Translations under genes and position numbers: made by a program
Source: Kiritimatiellia bacterium
Lineage (GTDB): Bacteria; Verrucomicrobiota; Kiritimatiellia; CAIQIC01; JAGNIJ01
Assembly: GCA_018001225.1 (NCBI GenBank)
Contig: JAGNIJ010000031.1
Coordinates: 1-52,522, forward strand
Direction of reading: 5' to 3'
DNA: 52,522 nucleotides
The notes under the pieces: model-generated
Told to the model about the DNA's origin: nothing
Database searches by the model: none
The model's input: only the letters and a program-made list of their open reading frames with translations
Shown: one piece after another, positions 25,078 through 37,000 of the stretch
Numbering within the stretch: the stretch's first letter is position 1
Layout of the letters: the number at the start of each line of letters is the position of its first letter

Positions 25078-28000
25078 CGGCGAGTCCCAGGACATCGACG
25101 GCATTGACGGGATCGTTCCCCGCGAAGCCGTAGAGGTGGATGCCGCCGTCTTCCTCGATCGGATCGCGGTTGAGCCAACGACCGTTTGCCGGGTCGTAGA
25201 ACCGGTACCCGTAGTTGTACAGGCCGGTTTCATCGTCCAGGTACCGGGTGCTGAACCGGTGCGGGAAGTCGCCAGCCAGCGGGCCGTTGGTCAGGATGAG
25301 GCTTCCAAACACGCCATACTCGTAATGGGCCGCGATGCTGCCGTCCTGCCCGACGTACTCGGAGACATTGCCGTTGGCATCGTACACGGGGAAGTAGGCC
25401 GTCGCGTCCGAGGCCCGGACGACGGCCGCCAGTCCGCCGGCGCCGGCGGCGCCGAACGGCGTCCCGCTCAAGTCCAGGCCCCAGACGTAGTAGTTCGTCT
25501 GCGCCGACGCGCCCTGCTGCCGGACTTCGGCAATCAGGCTCCCCCCGTTGTACAGGAAGGTATTGGTCCGGCCGATACCGATCTTCCGGATCCGCCGGTC
25601 GGAGTAATCGTATTCGTTGCGCTCGAAGCTTGCGCCGTCGGAAGCCAGGACCATCCGGTTTTCCGCGTCCCAGGTGAAGGTCCAGTCGCCGTAGGTCAAC
25701 AGGTTGCCGTCCAGGTCGTACGTCGGCTCGACCGGCGCGCCGTTGGACACGGACGTATACTGGTTCAGTTCGTTGGCCGCGTACTCGACCCATTCCCCGG
25801 GCTCCGAGGCCGTGCGGCGGTTCCCGACCAGGTCGTAGTCATACAGGTAGGCCAGCCCGGCCTGGTTCGTGGCGCTGGTCAACTCGCCGCGGAGATTGTA
25901 TCCGAAGTCGAACAGGTCGCCGGCTCCGAAGGCGTCGCCGCTCTGCTGCCGCTGGCGGCGGCGCCCCAGCGGGTCGTGCGCGTAGTCGAAGCGCGAGACC
26001 AGGCGCCCGCCGGCCTCGTTGTCCACGCGGGTTACCAGGTCGCGATGAGAATCATAGCTCCAAGCCGTTGAGAGCGACCCCGTGCCGGCGGAAGTGATAT
26101 CCCATCCCGCCAGCAGGTCGGAGTGCGCGGTGTAGGCGTACCGGACGCCTCCCGTAACGGAGGCCGCGGAGAAGGCCGCGCCGGCATAACGCCCAACCCC
26201 GTCGTAGTCATAGGTCACGGCATACGCCGTGCCCCAACCGAGGCCGGCGAGGCGGCCGTACGCATCGTGCGAGATCGCGAGGTCCGGCCAGCCCGGCATG
26301 GATTGACCGGTCAGCAGGAGAGACGAGGAATCGTATGTGTTGGTCCGCGTGCCCGAGCCATCGGTCACCGTGACCGGCCGGCCCATCCGGTCGTACGTGT
26401 AGCTGATGCCCGGTGTGCCGTCGGAATAAGTCACGCCCGTCAACTGGCCCAGCCCGTCGTACGCGTAGGTCTTGACGGTTCCGCGAGCCCACGTGCGCGT
26501 CGCCGGCCGGCCGTCCGCGTAGTACGTGAACGTCGGCCCCTCGCCGTCGGCGTAGACTTTCCGCGTGACCAGGCCGGAAGCCGGATCGTAAATCCACTGG
26601 GTGACATCGGGATCGCCGCCGACCTCGCGCCACGTGTGCATGGCGACCCGGCGGCCGAATACGTCGTACTCGTAGGCTACGGGGGAGACGGCGCCCCAGA
26701 TGTTGGTCAGGCGTCCCTGCCCGTCGTACGCGAAGTAGGTGGCCTGGCCCAGCGGATCCGTGCTGGAAATCCGCAGGCCGGTCTCCGGGTCATACGAGAA
26801 GGCGTTCGTATGCCCGGCGGCATCGGACAGGGCGATCGTCCGGCCCAGCGCGTCGTACACGGCGCGCCGGGTTCCGGTCCGCGGATCGGTCACCGCGGCC
26901 GGACGCCCTAACGCATCGTAGCCAAACTGCAGGGTCAAACCGGACGCGCCGGTTTCCGAAGTCACCAGGCCGTTGACCGTCACCCGCGTCATGACCTGCG
27001 TGGAAGTCGGCACGATCCGATGCTCGATGCGGCTTCCGCTCCCGCGCTGCAGGTAGACGGCCGAAACGGTCTCATGCCCCAGCAGGTCGGCGGAGACCGA
27101 TTCCTCGCGCAACACGCCGTTCGCCGTGGACTGGCCCAGCCCGGTCAGACGCTGACGGGAGACCCCGGCGAGGACTGACGCTGGGCTGCCTTGCTCCGGA
27201 ACCAGGTACTGCCGGGACTCGCTGAACCAATCGTTGGTCAGTTGGACAAAGCGTGTCGCGTTGGATACCACCCGGTCCGGCCCGGCCAGGTCCACCTGGC
27301 CGTTCCCGTTGACGTCCAGGGCCTTGAGGCGCCGTTCGCCGAGTTCATCATACGCGTACAAGGTGGCCATGCCCAGGGGGGACGTCATCTTGGCCAGTCG
27401 GCCCATCGCATCGTACTCGTAGGTCATGGTCAACGTCGCGCCGCCGTAGCCCGGCCGTTCCGTGCGGAGGGTGCGCCCCAGCATGTCTGAAACGGTCTTC
27501 TCCCACACCGGGGACGCGATCCCCGCGGGGCCGGTGTAGACCTTCGTGTACTGGGACCCGTCCGCCAGGACCCCGTACTCATAGGTCTGGGGCACCACGG
27601 CGTTTCCAGTCACGGACTTGAGTTGCCCGTCACGGTACTGCGTCTCCACGGACACCCGGTTGCCCGGCGCGGTGTGCGTGATGGTCCGGTTGGCTTCGGA
27701 GTAGGCCATGGTCCGCTCCAGGCCGGCCGCGTCCACGAGCCGCACCACGCGCCCCAGTTGGTCGTACTCGTTGCTGGTCGTCATCGAGAGACCGCCGGCG
27801 CTGACTCGCTCGGCCATCATCCGGTTCTCGGCGTCGTACGAGTAGGTCGTGGTCACCCCGTTGGTGCCCGTCACGACCGTCATGCTCTCCAGCCGCTTCT
27901 GCGAGTCGTAGGTGAATGTGGTCAGCCGGCCCTCGGCATCGCTTTCGGACTCGACTCCGCAACAGCCGAACGCGGTCTCCGTGACGGACCCGTCGGACGC

Positions 28001-31000
28001 CGACGTGGCGGTCACCCGCCCGTTGGCGTCCCGTGTGTAGTCCTTCCACCAGGTAGTGACGTAGTCCAGGCCGTCGTAAATCTGCTGCTCGTCCCGGGCC
28101 ACCCGGCCCTTGGCGTCGTAGTAGGTCACGGACCGCGTGGTCCGGTACGGCACCCCGGCCGGGTTCGCCGCCGTGCCCCGGGTCACGGTCTGCATCGCGA
28201 CCATCCCGTTGGCGTCCACAACATAGCCGTACGTCACCAACTGCCCGTCGGGCTGCTGCTGGCTCACCAGTTTCCGGTCGAGCGTGCCGCCCTCATGCCG
28301 GAGGGTCGTGGTCCTCAAATTGCCGGCCGCCCCGTACGCCGCCCCCTGCGAGGCCGCGCGCTCGACGATCTCCACGCGCTGGGTCCCGGCGACGGCATAG
28401 ACGTAGTACGTCCGGCCGACTTCCACGCCGTTGATGCTCTCGACGACGCGGCGGGGCTGGTTGTCGTCCTTGGCGCTCCCGGAATCGGCCGAGGAAACGG
28501 GTTCGTAGGAATACGTGGTGACCTTGCCGCCTTCCTGGTCCAGCCAGGAGGTCTCCTCGCGCGTAGGACGCCCCAGCGCATCGTACTCGAACTCGACCAG
28601 GCTGCCGTCGGGATAGACCTCCATGGCCGGCTGACCGTAGCCGCGTGCCAGGCTGGCGTCCTCGTCGTACACGATGGTCGAGGTCAGCGCCGCGCCGTCG
28701 GGATCCTGGATGACCTGGACAATTTCCTCGCCCCACGAGAAGGTATCAAAGCCCGTCTGCCGCTTGGACAGCACCTTGCCCTGGTCGTCCATAACCGTCC
28801 GGATTTCCGTGTCGCCCTCCCGGACCTTGCGCTCAAGTCGCCCGTTGGAAATCAGGTCCACGCGGGTCGGCATCACGTAGTCGGAGATGACCAGGTCGTC
28901 CACGTTCAGGATGCTGCGATCCACGTGGATCTGCAGATCGTCCAGGTTGAGCTGGGCCGAAGCTCCCGCCTGGTTGCTGACGCGGAAGCGTACCGGGTTG
29001 GTCGCCGCCACGTTCGCGCGCAGTTCGTGCCAACCGCTGATGTCCTCATCCACGCGGACTTCAACGGGCAGCCAGTTGGTGCCCCCGTCCTCGCTGTACT
29101 CGACCGACCACCATTCCCGCACGTTCTTCACGCCGCCATACGCGTTGGTGCCGTACAGGCCATACTTGAAGGACAAGCCGCCGGCCCCCTTCTCCAGGTC
29201 CTGCTGCAGGGTCATGCGACCGCCGTCCGCTACGCGCCCCGCCGCGGCCCCGATCTTCCGATCCAGCAGGTACCGGCCGACCACCGCCTGGTCCAGTTCC
29301 CAGACCTGGCCCGAGAGCATGATGTTCGTGGGCGCGTAATCGGCCTTCTCCCCGTCCTCGAAGTCAACCAGGGCATAATCCGTTTCGGACGAATCCCGGG
29401 TCACGCGAATCCGTACATCGCCCGTCTGCTGGACGCCGGCGTGGAACAGGGTCCAATTGGTCGACACGGCCGCGGCCGTCTCGCCGGCCTGCGCCCACGA
29501 CTGGCCGCCGTCCACGCTGTATTCAACCCGCAGCGACGCCGAGTCCACGACTTCGTACGCGCCGGTGCCGTGCAGGGCATACTGGAAGGAGACCTCTCCG
29601 CACCCGTTGGTGCGGTCCGTGTCCATGCTCATCGCGCCGCCCGCCCGCAACCGGGCCGAGGCCGCGCCGTTCTTCTGGTCCTCGTCACCGGTGCCGATAA
29701 GGGCGTTGTCCAGCGTCCACGGCTGGCCGGAAAGGGTCACGGTGCCGGCGGCGTAGTTGGTCTTGACCTCGCCGGCGCCCTCGAAGTCCACGCGGACGCA
29801 GCCGCCCTGGGGCCAGGCCACGTACTCGTACACATTGGTGCCCGCCCCGGTGGTCTCCGTCAGTCGCAGCCGGTTCATGCTGCACCCGTCGTAGTCCGGG
29901 TCCTCGATGCGCCAGACGGCGGTCGGCGAAGTGCCCTCCTCTATGACGTACACGCCGTTGGTCCCGAACGCGCCGACGTCGCCGGGCCGGTAGAAACGCA
30001 GCTCATACCCCGCCTCGTTGGTGGCGATGACATCCACCACGGTGCTGGGCGCGAGAATCTGCCGCAAGGCGAGGCCGTCGCGCACGATCGTCACGCCCGG
30101 AGCCAGGCCCGCGAACTCCAACCCGTCGGGCGTGGTCAGCTTGCGCGAGAGCGCATCGGCATTGATGAACAATTGGCCGGCCGACTCGCCCGCCCGGGCG
30201 GGTCCGAGGTCGAACTCCACGTCCACGCTGCCGTTCTTCACCTGGCCGCTGGCACCCTCGCAGTCGGGGCAGGCCTCGTTGCAGTCCAGGATGTTGATCC
30301 AGGCCTCGTAGAAGCAGTTGGTATGGTTGCGGTCCACGGCCCGCACGAGGATGCGCCCGTAGACGGACTCCTTGTCCACGAACAGCAACGCCTTGTCCAC
30401 CAGGTCGTTGGTCACCACCTGCGTCCCGTTGGTCTTGATCTCCTTGGCGCAGGGCAGCTTGTTGTTCTGGTCCTTCTGGACCTTGATGCTCTTCCACGGC
30501 CGGATCTTATCCTTGAATGACTTCTCCTTCTCCTTGATGACGTAGAAGTCCAGCGGCTGGCCGGCGGGCCAGTTGGTCAGGGACAGGTCCACCTTGAAAC
30601 CCGGGGTGCAACGCAACTCCGCGCGCTTCCCGTCGATGAGCCAGTCGCCCGCCGGGAAGCACTCGATCATGATGCGCGTCTGGCGGTAGATGAAGGGCGT
30701 CACAGCCGCCCGCACGTCCACGTACCCGAGGCCTGAATTCGTCGCGATCACCAGTTGGCCGTTGGCATCCAGCGAAGCCATGACACCGGGATGCTGCTGC
30801 ACGATCGTCCAGGTAGCCGCGCTCCCCACCCGCAGCACGGCGCTGGTACCCGGGAAGAGCACATAGGCCTGCTCGGCAACGGCGGTTTCGTAACCGTCCA
30901 TCGTGATGTTCGACAGGTTCTCGATCGACACCCGGCCCGTGCCCGGGCCGGTCTTCGCGTCCAGCTTGGCGATTTGAACCCACCGATCGAACAGGTCATT

Positions 31001-34000
31001 GACTTCCTGATACGGCCGATCCTTGAAGTCCCCGTGCTTCCAGCGAAGCGAGGTGACCGGGTTGTTCGGATCGTAGACGCCGCCGAGCTTGGCATTGAGC
31101 CAGTCCTGCATCGGGATATTCCGGGCCGGATCGTATTTCCATCGCGCCACTTCCCGGCTGCCGGCGGGGCCGGTCAGCGCCGGGGACCACTTGGCCAGCA
31201 GAAAGGCATGGTTCGCGGCCGCAAACGCGCTGCCCTTTGCCGGGTGGTAGAGGTCCGCGAGGTTCAGGAACCGGCTCGGGCCCATTTCAAAGAAGGCATT
31301 GGTGCGCAGCAGGGATACGCGCAGCGCGTTGGCGTCGGCCGGCGGCATGCGCATCCAGTTGTGGGGCACCAGGTCCAGGACGTACCACGACCGCCAGTCC
31401 TTGTTGAACCCCCAGCCGCCGCAGGAACTGCCCACGAAGCCGTCGTAACGCTCCGTCCAGCGTCCCTTCAGAAGTTCCTGCCACCACCAGGCGAAGCTGC
31501 CTGTCGGATCGTTCCCGGGCATGGCGTCCGCCAGGTTGTTCGCCATCATCGTCGAGAAGTTCGGCCAGCGACTGGCCCGGCTGGCCTCCAGCACCTCCTC
31601 GCCGATGCTGAAGAAATTGTAGGCCACCGGGGCGACGTCGCCCAGCCGGTTGCGCCACGTAAGTTCGTGGCGACCGTCACCCGGCGGGAACAGCGTGTAC
31701 CATTCCGCGGCCCAGAGCTTCGGATGATACTCCTTCCACTCCGGATGGACCATCTCGGCCATCTGCTGCGCCATCGGATCGTAGGTTTCCGAGGCCACCG
31801 CGGCGTCCAGGAGGAAGTAGCGGGTCACCCGGGCGCGGTGATCGTGAATGGCGCTGGAGAGCAGCATGTTGCCCAGGCTGTGCGCGGCCATGGTCACGTC
31901 ATTCTCGTCGCGCCCGTTGATGAAGCCCGCCAGCCGGGAGGCGGCATTGAACGCGTTGATCACGTCCTGATGGTAGTTCACCGTCTGTTCCAACGAGGCC
32001 GGCACGGCCCACGCGCCGCCGCTCTTGTAGAGCTCGTGCCCGTACCAGCCGATGCCCACCATCCGGCCCCGGAAGCCGGACCAGAACAGCCGCTTGAACA
32101 CCTCCGCGTAGGCGCCCCGCTTGTTCTGCTCGTTGACGTTGAACCCGTGCGCGAACAGGAACAGCTTGCCGTTGGTCTCGTCGTATGGCCAGTTGGGCGG
32201 CGAACCGAGGACGTCGTGCCACTCCTGCTTGTCCACCGGGGTCAGGTTCTTGCGCTCGTACATATCCTCGATGCTGCTGATGCTCAAGTTCAACTGGCGT
32301 CGCGAGGCGACTTGCTGGTACAGGCCGACATAGGCATTGGTGACCGCGACCAGGTTGGTGAGGCTACGATTGGTCGAGGACGGGTTCCACCGCTCCGACA
32401 CGATTTGCAGGACCGGCGCGTTCGTCTCGATATCCGCCCGCCGCAATTCGAGCACCAGCGGCGAGACGGTCGGCTCCTTGGCCTCCACCAGGATGACGCA
32501 GTATTTCGGCCCCACGCCCTGGGGATCCGTAACCTGGGAAAGCGGCTGCTGGCGGATCTGCTTGAGCCAGGACTCGGGAATCTTCAACCCCGCGTTCGGC
32601 GCCGCCAGGCTCCGCGGCGGGATGTTGGACACGGGGAAGTTGTACTCGATCCACGTAACCGGCGGATTCCCGCCCGCCGAATGCACCGTGAAGCCCGCCA
32701 GTCGCTTGGCCGTCGCCGGGTCCGTCAGGTACTTGCCGACTTCCCCGGGAGCCAGGTCTGTAAAGGCCACCTTGAGCTTGTTGCTCCCGACGTGTGTCAG
32801 CCAGTACTCATACTTGGGCTGCGCCAGGTAGCCCTTGACCTTCTCCGGATCGCCGGCGATCGCAGCGGGCGGATCGTCCGTGAACCGGCAGTACTGGAGA
32901 TCCGGCCAGAGATTCAGGTAGACGGGGAAGAAGTCCGTCAGGTCCTTGATCCCGTCGATGTAGCCGTCCCGCGCGTCCGCGTCCTCGTCGCCCGGGATGT
33001 CTTCCCCGTGCGCGTCGTCATCGTCGTTGACCCAGAACCGGAACAACCGCTGGTAGGCTGTCAGGCCGCGGTCCACGTTGCGCGCGGAGTTGTAGTTAAA
33101 GCCGTGCGCCACGTAATAAAGGTTGTTCGTGCTGCAGTCCTCCAGCTCGCTTTCGGCCCCGCCGATGTGCAGCAGCCGGTCCCGCGTGAACTCGGTGCCC
33201 AGCGACATGGACGAGCACAGGTCGCGGATCGAGCGCTGGCGGTACTCGCGCGAACTGAACGACCAATCCCACCAGTTCGTGCTGAAGTTCGAATCGAACA
33301 TGAAGCAGGCGTCCGCCCGGCAGTCGCCGTCCGAGTCGCAGCGGCACAGGCAGCCGATTTCGAGGAACTTGTCCGCCGGCCGGCTGGCAATCTGCTCCAC
33401 GCCGGTCTGCTGGTAGCCGCCGCTGTCCATGGCGGAGAACGTCCCGCCGCCCATGCCGCTGGCGTACGAGCCCGCCAGCCCGCCCATCGCCGCTTCCTGC
33501 GTGCTCTTGCCGCAGAACCCCATGGTGATCTCCACGGCCAGGGATTGCGCGCTCGCGCAGATATACTTGAACCCGATCGTCGCGTACTCGCAGACCTCGG
33601 GGCCCGACGGGAAGAGCATCCCGAACCCGCCGCTGCCGTCCAGGAGCGAGCCCAGCAGGTCCGGCTCCGCCTTGCAGACGACCTTGACGGGAATGATCAC
33701 CGATTCCATCGGGTGCAGCGTCTCGGGCACCGCGTCCAGGACATAGAAGGTGTAGCGCTGGCTGTTCGCCGGCACCTTGAAGTTGACCTCGTCGGCGCGG
33801 ATCAGGCCCTTGTTGGTCAACTTGACTTGCGTGTTGTACACGTCGCCGACCTTCATTTCCGGCAGCGTGATCTTCGGCGGTTCGACGATGACGACGGCGG
33901 CGGGCACCTCGGTGCGGTACACCATCGTCACGACGGTTTCATACACGTCCTTGATGGTGGTCTCTCGCACGGAGAACTCATAGGTCACGAGCTCATTTTC

Positions 34001-37000
34001 GAGCATGACCTGCTTCGTGACCGTGGAGTCCGGCCGCACCGAGACCGTGCCCGCGACCATCTTGTGGTCGCGCGAGCTGATCCGGTACTGGTAGTTGCCA
34101 ACCGGCAGGTCCTCGAACAGAGCCTCGCCGTTGGCGTCCGTCGTCAGGGTCCGGTCGATGCCGCCCACCTGCTCGTGCTGAACGCGAACGGTGACGCCGG
34201 CGGCGCCCTGGATGGGCTGCCCGTTGGCGTCCAGCGTGCCGGTGTAGATGTCCAGCAGCTTGAACAGCGCGTCGCCCGTGCCGGCCTCGGTCACCGTGAT
34301 GTAAATCGGGATCAGCCGCTCGGCGTGGTTGGAACTGCGCACGCGCAGCTTGAAGGTGTAGTTGCCCACGGGCACGTCCGCGCCGGGACGCGCCAGGATC
34401 AGCACTTCGCGCTGCGCGCCCGGAGCCAGGTCGGCCGCCGCGCCGCTGGACGAAAGGTTCAGCCACGCCGGGGCGGCCGTCCCCTCCTGGGTCAGCAGGT
34501 CGAGGCGCACCTCCCGCATCAGGCCCAGCCCGACGTTCTTGAGCACGACGGTTTCTTCCACGGGGTCCAAGGTCCCGGGATTGGCGCCGGTCTCGATATA
34601 CGACGGCGTCCACTGCAGGGCCGGCTGGGCCTCCTGCACGGAATACTGCACCGGCAGGCGCGCCCAGACGAAAGGCCCGGCCGGCGTGTCGCTCTCCAGC
34701 CGCAGGGTGATCACCGACGAGGTCAGGGACAGCCCCTGCAGCGTGAAGTTCAGCGTCCCGCGCTCTCGGGAGCCCACGTAACCCAGCGGCGGATCGCGGG
34801 TGACCACGAGATCCTCCGGGAGGACGCCGCCCGGCTGGTCGGCCGCCTCGTACATCAGCCGCAGGTTGGTCACCGCGCCGCCCTCGCTGGTGGTGAACCG
34901 GACGGGATAGCTCTGCGGCACGCCCAGGGGCAGAACGACGTTGTACCCGCTGAAGTCCAGGATAAGCCGGATGATCGTGAACCGGTCCTGCACCGCCTTG
35001 CTCAACTGCTGCGGGTGGTTGACCCAGACGTCGTACACGCCGGACTCCTTCGGCAGCGGCTTGAAGGCAAAGCTGAATCCGCCGGCCTCGTCGGTCGTCA
35101 CGTCGTACGTCCGCTCCAGTCCCTTCTGGGAGATCGTCAGCTTCAACGGGACGTTGATCACGGGCACGGAGGTCTGGCGGTCCACTGCCCGGCCGTAGAT
35201 CATGATGTTCGTCGCGAGTTCGCCGATGGCCTCGCGCGGGCTGATGTGCGTGATCTCGCCGATGTAGGGCAGGTCCGCGAGCGTGACCTGCTGGTTGAAC
35301 GAGCCGCCCTCCGCCCAGGTTTCGTCCGGCTGCGAGCGGTGGTAGTACACGCGGTCCAGTTCCAGCCGCAGCACGGCCGTCTCCGGCGAGTTGGTCGGCA
35401 CCTCGAAGACCACGGGATCCGAAGTGAACGTCCCGCCCGGCGGGATTCGGACGACGGCCTCGCCGTTGACGAGGGATACGAGCAGTTCGCCCAGCACCTG
35501 GCGGAACGGCACCAGGGCCAGCGACTTCTCCTCGCTGTTCAGCAGGCGCAGGCGCACGTGCGGGGACGGATTCTGGCCGGACGCCGTCACGATCTCCACC
35601 TCGACGGCGCTGTCGTTGTAGAACACCCAGCGCACCGTACCCGTGCTGCCGCGGGTCAGCGACTCCGCGAACACGCCCGCGCTCACGCGCTGGACGGTCG
35701 TACTCCGGTCGGTCCAGCCGACCAGTTGCGCCAACTCTCCGTCGGCAGGCCGCATCTCGACGGCATGCCGGACGCGGTCCGGGTTGGCCAGCGAAGCGCT
35801 GCCACCCAGCACGACGTGGACATTGGTCACTGAGCGGGCGGGCATGTGGAACACGGCGGAGACGTTCGTCATCCCCCCTGCGCTGACGCGCAGGTAGAGG
35901 TTGCTGGCGGCGGCCGAGGCCGCGTTGGTCAGCGCGTACTCGAGGCGGTTGATCACGCCGCGGGCCAGGACGGCGTTGGTCGCCAGGATCGCTTGCACCT
36001 CGGGCAGCCGGATGCTCCGCTCGGGGCTGCGCTCGCCGTACTCGTCCACCGCCAGCACGGTGTACTCCCGCGGGCCGCCGCGGTACGAAGCGTCCTGGAA
36101 GCGCCGTTCCATCAGCGGGGCGACGTTCTGCTTCACGCGCGCACCCTCGGCCGCGATGTAGAAGTCGTAGCCCCGGATCTCGCTCTCGTACGGGTGCGTC
36201 CAGGCGGCGATCGGCGCCAGGTCGTTCGTCCGCGTGACCAACAGCGAATCCACCGGCAGCAGCACGACGTTCAGGAACTGCGCCAAGGCGGGCGCCGACT
36301 CGTTGCCGATCGCATCCGCGGCCGTGACCGTGTACCAGATCTGCGTCCGGCTCGGCCGGGCGTCGATCCACCACAGGTCCGCCAGGTTCTTCAGCAGCGG
36401 GGTCCGCCCCGTGACGTTGGTCGCCTCCTGCGCGGTCCGGTAGACGCGGTACGTGACCGGCTCGGTGAACGGCGGCGCGATCCAGGCCAGCTTCACGCCG
36501 CGGCCCAGCAGTTCCAGCGTCAGGTTGCGCGGCGACTGGGGCGGCGTGGCGTCGGCCAGGGCCGAGACGGATTCGCTGGGCGTTCCGACGGACTCCTGCC
36601 CGTTGGCCTTCCGGACGCTCGCCACCTTGTAGGCGTAGGAGCCGTCGAAGGCTGTTGTGTCGCGCAGCGTCAGCGCGCCCGCGCTCCGGACGCGGGCGGT
36701 AAAGACCTGCTCGCCCGGCGCCTTCCGGTACACCTGGTAGTCCGCCGCTCCGTCCACCGCCAGCCAGGAGAGCTCAATCTGCCCGCCCGGCTGCGACTTT
36801 GCCGCGAGGCTGAACGGAGTCGGCAGCGTGGGCAGGTCGCCCTGGTACACCTCGTAGGCGTTCTCCGCCCGGATGACCCGCGTCGTGTTGCCCAGGTCGT
36901 CCCAGGCCAGGTATTCGAAGAACAGGTCCTCCTTCGGGGTGCCCGCCGCCGCCGGCAGGACGAACGTGCCGACCCAGCGCTGCTGATCGACGCGCGCCAG

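Noticed and set aside
30755..35833. Very long plus-strand open frame (about 1,690 codons) opposite the giant RHS gene
   Set aside because: Its translation is rich in Arg, His, Gly, Val and Pro with no domain, as expected for the antisense frame of a GC-rich gene. The minus strand encodes recognisable domains throughout.
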